Positions 1 to 8,315 of a stretch of 64,000 nt of DNA are shown here, in pieces (position 1 is the first letter of the stretch; every line of letters starts with the position of its first letter). The DNA comes from Mannheimia varigena (GTDB taxonomy: Bacteria; Pseudomonadota; Gammaproteobacteria; Enterobacterales; Pasteurellaceae). The stretch spans positions 1,550,001-1,614,000 of the forward strand of contig NZ_CP016226.1 of NCBI RefSeq assembly GCF_013377235.1. Direction: 5' to 3'. The notes beneath the pieces were generated by a model, which saw only the letters and a list, made by a program, of their open reading frames with translations, did not search any database and was not told where the DNA came from. The position numbers and the translations under genes are program-made.

Positions 1-138
1 AACGACTCCGGCTTCTGGCTTATCGGCCGTTTCCTTGAAATGGACGAGAAAACTACACTTAAAACTTGGACAATGCTTGAAACCTCAATCGGTTTAACCG
101 GTTTCGCATGTGCATTAATTGGGAGCTGGTTACTCTAA
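1..138 (+). CDS. GntP-family gluconate permease, C-terminal fragment
   Basis: The window opens inside a reading frame that ends at TAA 136-138; 45 residues are visible. The tail reads NDSGFWLIGRFLEMDEKTTL, then TWTMLETSIGLTGFACALIG and a hydrophobic end, which matches the C-terminus of GntP/GntT gluconate:H+ symporters (conserved NDSGFW and the KTWTxxET element before the last membrane helix). These are inner-membrane sugar-acid importers. The start lies outside the window, so operon partners and substrate cannot be judged. An inverted uptake-signal pair that looks like its terminator follows at 149-205. Confidence 0.8.
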   Translation, partial: NDSGFWLIGRFLEMDEKTTLKTWTMLETSIGLTGFACALIGSWLL

Positions 139-148
139 TTTAATTCTT

Positions 149-211
149 ACAAGCGGTCGATTTTCTTCAGAATTTTGCAAAATAGATAGGAAAATCGACC
201 GCTTGTTTTTT
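149..211 (+). terminator. Inverted uptake-signal pair acting as terminator
   Basis: A 17-bp perfect inverted repeat, 149-165 against 189-205, whose arms are uptake signals (ACAAGCGGTCGATTTTC and its complement), followed by a T-run on the + strand. It sits 10 nt after the permease stop. Paired uptake signals used as terminators are common in Pasteurellaceae. Confidence 0.8.
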
Positions 212-294
212 TATATAACTATTGGAATTTTCCCTTTAATTGGAGTAGATTATAGACGTTCCGTTCTATTTTTAATCATTTAACAGGAGTGATT

Positions 295-1740
295 ATGCCA
301 AACACCCAATTTTCTTTACTGGATTTTAGAGCCTATATCAACGGTGAGTTTGTCGAAGGCAAGAAAACCTTTGAGGTTACTAATCCAACCACTGGCGAGG
401 TAATCGGCAAGGTTGCAGATTTAGGGGCGGAAGACGCTCATTTAGCGATTGAAAAAGCGGTCATCGCACAGAAAAAATGGCAAGCACTGTTACCAAAAGA
501 GAGAGCAGCAATTTTACGCAAATGGTTTGATCTCATTATACAAAATAAAGAAGAGCTAGCTCAAATTTTGAGTTTGGAACAAGGCAAGCCGATTGCCGAA
601 AGCCTTACTGAAATTACCTATGGGGCAAGTTTTGTTGAGTTTTATGCGGAAGAGTGCAAACGGATTTATGGCGATGTATTGCCACAAGATAAGCCTGATC
701 ATCGCTTAATGGTCATCAAGCAGCCGATTGGCGTGGTGGCGGCAATTACTCCGTGGAACTTTCCGAATGCGATGATTACTCGTAAAGCTGCCCCAGCGTT
801 AGCAGCCGGCTGTGCGATTGTTTTCAAACCTGCGGCAGAAACACCATTTTCTGCAATAGCTTTAGCAAAGTTAGCCGAACAGGCAGGCATTCCAGCAGGC
901 GTGTTTAACATTGTTACTGCAGAGAAATCGGAAGATATCGGTAAGGAATTAACTACTAATCCAAGCGTGCGAAAAGTAACCTTCACAGGTTCAACTCGTG
1001 TTGGTAAGATTTTGATGGAGCAATCAGCAAGCACCGTTAAAAAATTAGCCTTAGAATTGGGAGGCAATGCCCCAGCAATCGTGTTTGATGATGCAGATTT
1101 AGACAAAGCGGTTGAGGGAGTGTTTGCCTCAAAATTCCGTAATGCAGGGCAGACCTGCGTCTGTGCTAACCGCATTTATGTACAAGCGGGCATTTATGAG
1201 CAATTTCTTGCAAAATTCCAACAAAAAGTCGAACAGATTAAACTCGGTGCACCAAACGAACCAAATGTTACAATGGGGGCGTTGATTAGCAAACGTGCTC
1301 TTGAAAAAGTGGAAGAGCATATTGAAAATGCACTTTCTCTTGGTGCTGAGTTAGTAATGGGGGGTAAACGCCATGAGCTTGGTAGCACATTCTTCCAACC
1401 AACTATTTTGAAAAATGTCACGCAAGAGATGAAAGTAGCTCGAGAGGAAACTTTTGCACCACTTGCTCCAATTTTCAAATTTGAAACAGAAGAGGAAGTT
1501 ATCCAATGGGCAAATGACACCGAGTTTGGCTTAGCTTCTTATCTCTTTAGTGAGAATCTTTCACGCATTTGGCGAGTATCTGAGCAGTTGGAATACGGCA
1601 TTGTTGGCATAAATGAAGGGCTGATCAGCAACGAACTTGCTCCATTTGGCGGTGTGAAAGAGTCTGGTATCGGACGAGAAGGCTCAAAATACGGCTTAGA
1701 TGAGTTTTTAGAGATGAAATATCTTTGTATGAAGATTTAG
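295..1740 (+). CDS. gabD: NAD(P)-dependent succinate-semialdehyde dehydrogenase (GabD-like)
   Basis: A 481-residue cytoplasmic aldehyde dehydrogenase. I chose ATG 295 over an in-frame GTG at 289 because AGGAG at 285-289 is then well spaced. The ITPWNFP cofactor-site motif, catalytic Glu254 (LELGGNAP) and Cys288 (GQTCVCANR) are present; the numbering and the CVCANR context are those of GabD-type succinate-semialdehyde dehydrogenases. It is convergent with iolB and borders the inositol island. Substrate is inferred from family only: malonate semialdehyde from inositol is handled by IolA, so this gene may serve another semialdehyde. I see no TGAAA-N6-TTTCA operator in front of it, so it may not belong to the inositol regulon. 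Confidence 0.85.
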   Translation: MPNTQFSLLDFRAYINGEFVEGKKTFEVTNPTTGEVIGKVADLGAEDAHLAIEKAVIAQKKWQALLPKERAAILRKWFDLIIQNKEELAQILSLEQGKPIAESLTEITYGASFVEFYAEECKRIYGDVLPQDKPDHRLMVIKQPIGVVAAITPWNFPNAMITRKAAPALAAGCAIVFKPAAETPFSAIALAKLAEQAGIPAGVFNIVTAEKSEDIGKELTTNPSVRKVTFTGSTRVGKILMEQSASTVKKLALELGGNAPAIVFDDADLDKAVEGVFASKFRNAGQTCVCANRIYVQAGIYEQFLAKFQQKVEQIKLGAPNEPNVTMGALISKRALEKVEEHIENALSLGAELVMGGKRHELGSTFFQPTILKNVTQEMKVAREETFAPLAPIFKFETEEEVIQWANDTEFGLASYLFSENLSRIWRVSEQLEYGIVGINEGLISNELAPFGGVKESGIGREGSKYGLDEFLEMKYLCMKI

Positions 1741-1743
1741 GAG

Positions 1744-1772
1744 AAAGGGACGCGATGCGTCCCTTTGTTTTG
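1744..1772. terminator. Terminator between convergent gabD and iolB
   Basis: A 10-bp stem AAAGGGACGC (744-753 of this kilobase) against GCGTCCCTTT (757-766) with a GAT loop, followed by a T-rich stretch. It lies between the two convergent stop codons and can serve both strands. Confidence 0.8.
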
Positions 1773-1802
1773 CAATATTTCTGAGAAATATGACCGCTTG
1801 TA

Positions 1803-2621
1803 TTATTCAAATTTTGTTTTATAGGCTTCACTATTTACCCATAAATGATCTTCTTCCCAAGTGAATTTCCATTTGCGAACAGGGCCAGCCATTACATTGA
1901 GATAGTAATTGTCATAACCTGCAATAGTGGCAACTGGGTGGTAGCCTTTTGGTACTTTTACTACGTTCTTATCATAAACTGCCATACACTCGTCTAGCGT
2001 ACAATCATCGGTATAAACTCGCTGTAAAGCAAAGCCTTGTGGTGGAGCGAAGCGATGGTAGTAAGTCTCTTCTAAATAGGTTTCTAGTTCGGAATTTTTG
2101 TCGTCGTGTTTATGGCTTGGGTAAGAGCTAGTATTGCCTTCATCAGTAAACACTTCTACAACTAATAAGCTATCTGCAGGTTCTGTTTCTGGCAGAATAT
2201 TATGCACTAAGCGTTGATTATTGCCGAAACCTCGTTTTTCAACCCCGACATCTTCTGGACTAATCAGGCGTACAGGATAATTCCCTTGACTTGGTGCTTT
2301 GCAAACGGCAAGTTCTAATTGACCGCTTGTTTCCACTTTCACTTGCTTGTGTGGCGGAATATAGACGGAATAAGGTGGGATTTTTTCAAATGGGCTGGCT
2401 CGGTTGCCGATATTTTCAAAACGATGTTCATCGACAAACACGGATCCTTTGCCTGCAACGAAAACAAGACAAAGCTCATTTTCGCCACTCTCTAAGGTAA
2501 TAGATTGATTGTCTAACTGATAAGCAGCAAATCCAACATATTCCCAATTAGCATTTTGCGGGGTAATGTCTTGAATTAAACCGTTTGGTTGAGTCTGTGG
2601 TTTAGAAAGTAAGAAGCTCAT
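1803..2621 (-). CDS. iolB: 5-deoxy-glucuronate isomerase
   Basis: A 272-residue protein of the KduI/IolB family. It isomerises 5-deoxy-D-glucuronate to 2-deoxy-5-keto-D-gluconate, step four of myo-inositol breakdown, in the cytoplasm. Family marks include the cupin metal-site region SYPSHKHD with nearby Glu residues (ETYLEETYYHRF), and the C-terminal VPKGYHPVATIAGYDNYYLNVMAGP block. The ATG at 2621 follows AGGAG. It is divergent from iolA, and the 216-nt gap between them holds a CRP-like box and an IolR-type operator that could control both genes. Confidence 0.95.
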   Translation of the reverse strand: MSFLLSKPQTQPNGLIQDITPQNANWEYVGFAAYQLDNQSITLESGENELCLVFVAGKGSVFVDEHRFENIGNRASPFEKIPPYSVYIPPHKQVKVETSGQLELAVCKAPSQGNYPVRLISPEDVGVEKRGFGNNQRLVHNILPETEPADSLLVVEVFTDEGNTSSYPSHKHDDKNSELETYLEETYYHRFAPPQGFALQRVYTDDCTLDECMAVYDKNVVKVPKGYHPVATIAGYDNYYLNVMAGPVRKWKFTWEEDHLWVNSEAYKTKFE

Positions 2622-2704
2622 AATATCTCCTGTATAAATTCATAATAATGACAACCTTACTATAACGCAGATCATTTTTTTTGGGGATAAGTAATCTTCA
2701 AAGT

Positions 2705-2720
2705 TGTTATCAAGATCACA
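2705..2720. promoter_or_regulatory. CRP-like site in the iolB-iolA gap
   Basis: TGTTA-TCAAGA-TCACA: the right half is perfect and the left half differs from TGTGA by one base. It lies immediately upstream of the operator at 2725. Binding is inferred from the consensus only. Confidence 0.55.
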
Positions 2721-2724
2721 AAAA

Positions 2725-2740
2725 TGAAATAAATTTTTCA
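2725..2740. promoter_or_regulatory. Putative IolR (RpiR-type) operator, iolA/iolB
   Basis: TGAAA-TAAATT-TTTCA, one of five copies of a 16-bp palindrome found in front of island operons. It lies between the CRP-like box and iolA, about 100 nt before the iolA start. Confidence 0.7.
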
Positions 2741-2837
2741 TTTTTATTCTATTTGTATTGATATTTTCTATTTTTAAGAGTAGTTTATGGAGTGTCTTTT
2801 GTCTATCCTCAATTCATAATTTGATAAGGAGTTTTCG

Positions 2838-4349
2838 ATGAGCCAATTTGTGCAAAACTTTATTAATGGCGTAGCGGTTGAAAGCCAAAGCCAACGTATT
2901 ACTTCTGTATTCAATCCAGCAACTGGCGAAGAAACCAAAAAAGTGAAGTTAAGTACTGCTACTGAAGTAGATTCAGCGATTGCCACAGCTGATGCTGCAT
3001 TTAAAAGCTGGTCGCAGCAATCACCATTACGCCGTGCGAGAATTTTATTTAAATTCAAAGAGTTATTAGAAGCAAACTTTGATGAACTGGCACGTTTAAT
3101 CAGCTCTGAGCACGGAAAAGTCTATTCAGATGCAATTGGAGAATTGACGCGTGGTTTAGAGGTAGTTGAGTTTGCAACAGGTATTCCGCACTTACAAAAA
3201 GGTGAGTTTTCAGCAAATGCCGGGCGTGGTATTGATATCCACTCAATTCAACAGCCGCTTGGAGTTGTTGCAGGTATTACCCCATTTAACTTCCCAGCAA
3301 TGGTGCCGATGTGGATGTTCCCTGTTGCATTAGCGTGCGGTAATACTTTCGTGTTGAAGCCGTCTGAAAAAGACCCAAGTGTATCCATTCGTTTAGCAGA
3401 ATTATTAAAAGAAGCGGGCTTGCCAGATGGTGTATTCAACGTTGTTCAAGGCGATAAAGAAGCAGTAGATATTCTTTTAACCGACCCACGCATTCAAGCG
3501 GTGAGCTTTGTCGGTTCAACGCCGATTGCTCACTATATTTATGAGAAAGGCTCCGCAAACGGCAAACGTGTGCAAGCCTTGGGCGGTGCTAAAAACCACG
3601 CCTTGATTATGCCGGATGCGGATGTGCAAGGTACGGTAAATGCGTTACTCGGTGCAGCATTCGGCGCAGCCGGTGAGCGTTGTATGGCATTGTCGGTGGC
3701 GGTGATCGTGGGCGATGAGTTGGCGGATAAAATTGTTGAAGAGCTGATTCCAAAAGTGAAAGCACTGAAAATTGGTGCAGGTTTATTACCGGAAGGGCAA
3801 ACCGAAAACGATATGGGGCCAGTTATTTCTAAAGAACATAAAGCAAAAATCGAAAGCTATATCGATCAGGGTGTAGAACAAGGTGCAAAACTTTGTGTGG
3901 ACGGTCGTGGATATAAAGTAGCTGGTCACGAGAATGGTTATTTTGTTGGCGGAACGTTATTCGATAATGTTACTCCTGAAATGACAATCTGGAAAGATGA
4001 AATTTTCGGGCCCGTGTTATCGGTAGTGCGTGTGAAAGATTATGCAGAAGGTATGGCGATTATCAACAGCCACCAATACGGCAACGGTAGTGCGATCTTC
4101 ACCGCAGACGGCGATTCAGCCCGTCAATTTACCCAAGATGTCCAAGCAGGTATGGTGGGCGTGAATATTCCAATTCCAGTACCGATGGCATTCCACTGCT
4201 TTGGTGGTTGGAAAGCGTCTATCTTCGGGCCTCTGAATGTGTATGGTCAAGATGGCGTGCGTTTCTACACCCGTATGAAAACTATCACAACCCGTTGGCC
4301 GGACAGTGCTGTACGTAGCCAAGCAGCCTTTAACTTCCCAACCTTATAA
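2838..4349 (+). CDS. iolA: Methylmalonate/malonate-semialdehyde dehydrogenase (CoA-acylating)
   Basis: A 503-residue aldehyde dehydrogenase of the MmsA/IolA family. It converts malonate semialdehyde plus CoA and NAD+ to acetyl-CoA, the last step of inositol catabolism. Evidence: the family-specific GITPFNFPAMVPMWMFP block, catalytic Cys282 in GERCMALSVAV, and the C-terminal GWKASIFGPLNVYGQDGVRFYTRMKT sequence typical of MmsA. The usual catalytic Glu of ordinary ALDHs is replaced in the QALGGAKNH segment, as normal for this CoA-dependent subfamily. ATG 2838 follows AAGGAG. It ends in a strong hairpin terminator and appears monocistronic. Confidence 0.95.
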   Translation: MSQFVQNFINGVAVESQSQRITSVFNPATGEETKKVKLSTATEVDSAIATADAAFKSWSQQSPLRRARILFKFKELLEANFDELARLISSEHGKVYSDAIGELTRGLEVVEFATGIPHLQKGEFSANAGRGIDIHSIQQPLGVVAGITPFNFPAMVPMWMFPVALACGNTFVLKPSEKDPSVSIRLAELLKEAGLPDGVFNVVQGDKEAVDILLTDPRIQAVSFVGSTPIAHYIYEKGSANGKRVQALGGAKNHALIMPDADVQGTVNALLGAAFGAAGERCMALSVAVIVGDELADKIVEELIPKVKALKIGAGLLPEGQTENDMGPVISKEHKAKIESYIDQGVEQGAKLCVDGRGYKVAGHENGYFVGGTLFDNVTPEMTIWKDEIFGPVLSVVRVKDYAEGMAIINSHQYGNGSAIFTADGDSARQFTQDVQAGMVGVNIPIPVPMAFHCFGGWKASIFGPLNVYGQDGVRFYTRMKTITTRWPDSAVRSQAAFNFPTL

Positions 4350-4379
4350 TTATAAGTATTCTTCCTTTTTTGATTGCTT

Positions 4380-4404
4380 AGCGGTGAGAAATCACCGCTT
4401 TTTT
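4380..4404 (+). terminator. iolA terminator
   Basis: AGCGGTGA (4380-4387), GAAA tetraloop, TCACCGCT (4392-4399), then five T. The 301-nt gap 4350-4651 holds this hairpin, a CRP box (4471), an IolR-type operator (4539) and the promoter of the following transporter operon; nothing else is seen. Confidence 0.85.
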
Positions 4405-4470
4405 ATTTTTGCAAAAAATTCTCTAATTTTGATCGCTTGTTTTTTATTCTTATTATTTTTCTCTTAAAAA

Positions 4471-4486
4471 TGTGATCTGAGTAACA
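4471..4486. promoter_or_regulatory. CRP site upstream of the inositol ABC transporter
   Basis: TGTGA-TCTGAG-TAACA, one mismatch to TGTGA-N6-TCACA. A possible -10 (TTATAT, 4526-4531) would put the start near 4538, giving a box position near -60, with the operator starting at the start site. Confidence 0.6.
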
Positions 4487-4538
4487 GATTTGAAACAAAG
4501 TGTTTGGAGAGGGAAATTTAGAATGTTATATTCCTTTT

Positions 4539-4554
4539 TGAAAAATTTATTTCA
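4539..4554. promoter_or_regulatory. Putative IolR operator, ABC transporter operon
   Basis: TGAAA-AATTTA-TTTCA, a perfect copy of the island palindrome. It sits about 100 nt before the binding-protein start, over the likely transcription start. Confidence 0.7.
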
Positions 4555-4651
4555 TTTTTTTGTATTTAAAATAAAACTTCATTTCTCCTTCGCAGTTTGA
4601 AGTAAGACTGGCAATAATGCCCTTAATTCTAATCTCACAAGAGGATTTTGT

Positions 4652-5590
4652 ATGAAAATGCGTATTAAATTTGCGTTAAGTGCTTTAACACTGGGCTTAT
4701 CAATGAATAGCTTTGCAAAAGATGAGCTTGTTGTATTTAGCTTGCCTAACCTATCTAGTCCGTTTGAAGTTCAGCTGCAAAAGGTAGCGGTAGAAACCAG
4801 TAAGAAGTTAGAGATTAAATTACAAGTATTAGATGGACAGAGTTCATCAACTAAACAGGCTTCGGACTTAGAAAATGCGATTACGCGTGGGGCGAAAGGT
4901 ATTATCATTTCTCCAAATGATGTGAATGCAATTTCAGGTGCTGTAGAAGAAATTATTCAAGAGAAAATTCCTGCTGCAACATTAGACCGTAAAGTTGAAA
5001 GTAGTAAACCGGTTCCACACTTTGGTGCCAATAACTACACCGGTGGTCAAGAAGTAGCGAAAGCAGTCAAAGCGAAATATCCAGATGGTGCGAAAATTGT
5101 TTTATTAACTGGTCAGCCGGGCTCAACGTCAAATATTGAGCGTACCAAAGGTATTCGCGATGAATTAGCTGTTGGTGGTGATAAATATAAAATTGTTGTC
5201 GATCAAACCGGTAACTGGTTACGCTCAGAAGGTTTACGTATTATTGAAAGCGTGCTCCCAACCCTAAAAGAAAAACCGGATGTAATTATTTCTGCAAACG
5301 ATGATATGGCGTTAGGCGCAATTGAAGCGTTACGCAGTCAAGGCTTAAAAGCTGGAAATATTTTAGTAACAGGTTTTGATTCTACGCCGGAAGCTCTAGC
5401 TCGCGTTAAAGACGGTTGGTTATATTTAACTGCTGACCAACGACCAAGTTTTGCAGTTAGTACTGCATTAGAGCAAGTGGTTGGCAACATTCGTGATAAC
5501 AAAGAAGTGAGTGGTGCAGACTATCCACCGAAAATTATTCTAAAAGATAACTTGCAAGAAGCGGAACGCTTTGCAGAAATCAGTGAATAA
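4652..5590 (+). CDS. Periplasmic sugar-binding protein of ABC importer (probable inositol)
   Basis: A 312-residue protein with a signal peptide (MKMRIKFALSALTLGLSMNS, likely cut after SFA) followed by a Peripla_BP_4 fold of the RbsB type. Characteristic pieces are FGANNYTGGQEVAKAV, LLTGQPGSTSNIERTKGIRDEL, VIISANDDMALGAIEALRSQG and VTGFDSTPEAL. It captures sugar in the periplasm for the ATPase and permease downstream. Myo-inositol specificity is inferred from its position among iol genes and the shared operator; RbsB-like sequence alone would also fit ribose. ATG 4652 is preceded by AAGAGGA. A hairpin separates it from the ATPase gene, which usually gives excess binding protein. Confidence 0.85.
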   Translation: MKMRIKFALSALTLGLSMNSFAKDELVVFSLPNLSSPFEVQLQKVAVETSKKLEIKLQVLDGQSSSTKQASDLENAITRGAKGIIISPNDVNAISGAVEEIIQEKIPAATLDRKVESSKPVPHFGANNYTGGQEVAKAVKAKYPDGAKIVLLTGQPGSTSNIERTKGIRDELAVGGDKYKIVVDQTGNWLRSEGLRIIESVLPTLKEKPDVIISANDDMALGAIEALRSQGLKAGNILVTGFDSTPEALARVKDGWLYLTADQRPSFAVSTALEQVVGNIRDNKEVSGADYPPKIILKDNLQEAERFAEISE

Positions 5591-5600
5591 TATTTTATCA

Positions 5601-5627
5601 CCTCCTCATAGAGGTGAGGAGGTTTTT
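5601..5627 (+). terminator. Intercistronic terminator/attenuator after the binding-protein gene
   Basis: CCTCCTCA (5601-5608), loop TAGAGG, TGAGGAGG (5615-5622), then five T. It lies in the 51-nt gap to the ATPase gene and probably reduces readthrough so that the binding protein is made in excess. Confidence 0.75.
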
Positions 5628-5641
5628 CTTATGGAGGTTGT

Positions 5642-7186
5642 ATGTCCACTCCTTTACTTGAAGTTAAAGATCTTACCAAAAGCTTCTCTGGCGTAATGGC
5701 TCTTAACAGAGTAAAACTCACGGTAGAAAAAGGCGAGGTTCACGCCCTACTCGGGGAAAATGGTGCGGGGAAATCAACATTATTGAAAGCTCTTTCAGGT
5801 GCACAACCTCAAACGAGCGGTGAGATTATTTTTAACGGCGAAAAACTCAATTTAAATGATTCACCTTTTGAGCGCCAACTTAAAGGCATTGTTACCATTT
5901 ACCAAGAATTCAATTTACTGCCAAATATGACAGTAGCAGAAAATTTTTTCTTGGGCAGAGAGCCAGTCAATGGCTTGTTTGTCAATGAAAAAGCAGTGAA
6001 TGATGAAGCACAAATAGTGCTGGATAATCTTGGCTTAAACATTAAACCTGATACCCAAGTTTCCCGTTTAAGTGTTGCTCAACAACAGATGGTTGAAATT
6101 GCAAGAGCAATGACCTTAAACGCGAAATTAATCATTATGGATGAACCGTCTGCGGCATTAAGTGATAAAGAAGTTGAAAAACTTCATCAAATTGTAAGAG
6201 ATCTCAAAAGTCGTGGTGTGAGTGTTATCTATGTTACCCACCGCCTAAATGAAGTATTTGCCTTATGTGATCGCTTTACCGTTTTCCAAGATGGGCGTTA
6301 TTCGGGCGAAGGTGAAGTGAAAAATGTCACGGTTGATGACATTATCCGAATGATGGTAGGGCGTGAAGTTGCCTTTACTCGTCGCCCTGCTTCGGAAACG
6401 CATCATACCCACCGTCCTGTGCGTTTAGCAGTAAAAAATTTACATCGTGAAAAGCCAGCACTTGATCCTCATGGGATTGCATTGCACGGCGTGTCATTTA
6501 ATATTCATGAAGGCGAAGTTTTAGGCATTGCGGGCTTAGTAGGAGCAGGTCGTACCGAAATTGCTCGCTGTTTGTTTGGTGTAGAAAACTATACCGCTGA
6601 TGAAATCAGCTTAGATGGTAAACCTTATGCGGCAACATCTCCATTGGATGCGTTAGAAAAAGGTGTGGCATTAGTACCTGAAGACCGTAAGAAAGAAGGT
6701 TTAGTTCTGGGCTTACCGATTAAAACTAATATGACGTTGCCGATTCTAGGTAAATTGCTTAAAGGTAATCTGTTCGTCGATAATCAAAAAGAAGATGATT
6801 TAATCGAAACTTATCGCCAGGCACTCAGAATTAAAATGGCAAGTAGTGAGCTAGAAGCCCGCAAATTATCAGGTGGTAATCAGCAAAAAGTGATTTTGGC
6901 ACGTTGTATGGCATTAAATCCCAAAGTGCTAATTGTTGATGAACCGACACGTGGTATTGATGTGGGAGCGAAATCAGAAGTTCACCAAGTTTTATTTGAT
7001 ATGGCAAAACAAGGTGTGGCGGTTTTAGTGATTTCGTCTGACTTACCTGAAATTATGGCAATTTCAGACCGTATTATTACCCTCTCCGAAGGACGAGTAA
7101 CGGGTGAAATTCACGGCGATGATGCGACCGAAGAAAAATTAATGTCAATGATGGCTGTCGGTGTTCAGCGTGAGCACGCAGTGTAA
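5642..7186 (+). CDS. Sugar ABC transporter ATP-binding protein (two ABC domains)
   Basis: A 514-residue RbsA/MglA-type ATPase with two tandem nucleotide-binding domains. Domain 1: Walker A GENGAGKSTL near residue 39, signature LSVAQQQMVEIARAM, Walker B LIIMDEPSAAL. Domain 2 is degenerate at Walker A (GLVGAGRTEIARCLFG) but has the signature LSGGNQQKVILARCM and Walker B VLIVDEPTRGIDVG. This asymmetry is normal for the CUT2 family. It powers sugar import with the permease 11 nt downstream. ATG 5642 follows GGAGG. Probable substrate is inositol by context. Confidence 0.92.
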   Translation: MSTPLLEVKDLTKSFSGVMALNRVKLTVEKGEVHALLGENGAGKSTLLKALSGAQPQTSGEIIFNGEKLNLNDSPFERQLKGIVTIYQEFNLLPNMTVAENFFLGREPVNGLFVNEKAVNDEAQIVLDNLGLNIKPDTQVSRLSVAQQQMVEIARAMTLNAKLIIMDEPSAALSDKEVEKLHQIVRDLKSRGVSVIYVTHRLNEVFALCDRFTVFQDGRYSGEGEVKNVTVDDIIRMMVGREVAFTRRPASETHHTHRPVRLAVKNLHREKPALDPHGIALHGVSFNIHEGEVLGIAGLVGAGRTEIARCLFGVENYTADEISLDGKPYAATSPLDALEKGVALVPEDRKKEGLVLGLPIKTNMTLPILGKLLKGNLFVDNQKEDDLIETYRQALRIKMASSELEARKLSGGNQQKVILARCMALNPKVLIVDEPTRGIDVGAKSEVHQVLFDMAKQGVAVLVISSDLPEIMAISDRIITLSEGRVTGEIHGDDATEEKLMSMMAVGVQREHAV

Positions 7187-7197
7187 GCGAGGTTTGT

Positions 7198-8226
7198 ATG
7201 ACAACACAATTTTTGAAAAACCTAGGAATGGTGGATGACAAAGGCAAAATCGATTTTGTCTATTTCTTTGAACGTTTTGGCGTGTTGATTTTCCTGATTT
7301 TGTTAGTGATTTTCTTCACCTCGCAAAACAGTGCATTCTTGTCCCAACGTAACATCTACAACGTTTTAACTGAAGTGTCGATTTTCGGCATTATGGCGGT
7401 AGGAATGACCTTCGTCATCTTAACCGCCGGGATTGACCTCTCCGTCGGCTCAATTTTAGCGGTGACGGCAATGTTCGCCGCCTACATTATCAAAGGCGAT
7501 AATACCGTCACGGTGGAAGCCGGTGCGTGGGGCGGAATGAGCTGGCTGATTGGCTTAGTGATCTGTTTAGGTTTAGGTACGTTCATCGGCTGGTTACACG
7601 GCTTGGGCGTGACCAAACTCAAACTGCCACCGTTCATCATCACCCTTGGCGGGATGACCATTTGGCGTGGTTTAACACTCGTGTTGAACAACGGCTCACC
7701 AATCGCCGGTTTTGACGAAGGCTACCGCTGGTGGGGGCGTGGCGACATCTTAGGCGTGCCGGTTCCGGTCATCATCTTCGCTGTTGTAGCTATCATCGGT
7801 TACTTCGCTTTACACAAAACACGTTGGGGACGCTATGTCTATTCCGTGGGTGGCAACCCGGAAGCCGCTCGCCTTGCTGGGGTGAATATTAATCGCACAT
7901 TGGTGAGTGTGTATGTGGTGATCGGTGCATTGGCAGGTTTGGCGGGCTTTATTCTCTCCGCCCGTTTAGGCAGTGCAGAATCTGTTGCCGGTGTTTCTTT
8001 TGAATTACGTGTAATTGCCTCAGTGGTTATCGGCGGAACTTCGTTAATGGGTGGATATGGACGCATTACGGGTACAATCATCGGTTCGATTATTATGGGC
8101 GTGTTGATTAATGGCTTGGTACTGATGGACGTTTCAGCATACTATCAACAAATCATTATGGGCTTAATCATTATCCTCGCCGTTGCCTTCGACACCTATG
8201 CGAAGAGCAGAAGAGGGGCGTTATAA
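7198..8226 (+). CDS. Sugar ABC transporter permease (RbsC family)
   Basis: A 342-residue polytopic inner-membrane protein of the CUT2 permease family. Landmarks are GMTFVILTAGIDLSVGSILA (the EAA-like loop region near residues 65-85), GLGVTKLKLPPFIITLGGMTIWRGL, the GNPEAARLAGVNI loop and GGTSLMGGYGRITGTIIG. It forms the transmembrane channel for the upstream ATPase and binding protein. The start follows a GAGG sequence 11 nt after the ATPase stop. Third gene of the importer operon; an inverted uptake-signal pair follows. Confidence 0.92.
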   Translation: MTTQFLKNLGMVDDKGKIDFVYFFERFGVLIFLILLVIFFTSQNSAFLSQRNIYNVLTEVSIFGIMAVGMTFVILTAGIDLSVGSILAVTAMFAAYIIKGDNTVTVEAGAWGGMSWLIGLVICLGLGTFIGWLHGLGVTKLKLPPFIITLGGMTIWRGLTLVLNNGSPIAGFDEGYRWWGRGDILGVPVPVIIFAVVAIIGYFALHKTRWGRYVYSVGGNPEAARLAGVNINRTLVSVYVVIGALAGLAGFILSARLGSAESVAGVSFELRVIASVVIGGTSLMGGYGRITGTIIGSIIMGVLINGLVLMDVSAYYQQIIMGLIIILAVAFDTYAKSRRGAL

Positions 8227-8234
8227 CCCAGCAC

Positions 8235-8287
8235 ACAAGCGGTCTGATTTAGCAAAAAATTTGCAAAAACAGACCGCTTGTTTTTTT
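8235..8287 (+). terminator. Inverted uptake-signal pair, terminator-like
   Basis: ACAAGCGGTCTG (8235-8246) pairs with CAGACCGCTTGT (8270-8281), followed by a T-run. It lies between the permease and the Gfo/Idh gene, so the dehydrogenase may be expressed at a lower level than the importer. Confidence 0.7.
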
Positions 8288-8315
8288 ATAGCACCAAAAC
8301 GTAAGGGTTCATACA

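Noticed and set aside
207..294. IolR operator upstream of gabD
   Set aside because: TGGAA-TTTTCC-CTTTA matches only the left half; not enough to include gabD in the regulon.
699..1175. Open frame on the minus strand of gabD
   Set aside because: It lies wholly inside the gabD gene in an antisense frame, has no ribosome-binding site and no recognisable protein pattern.
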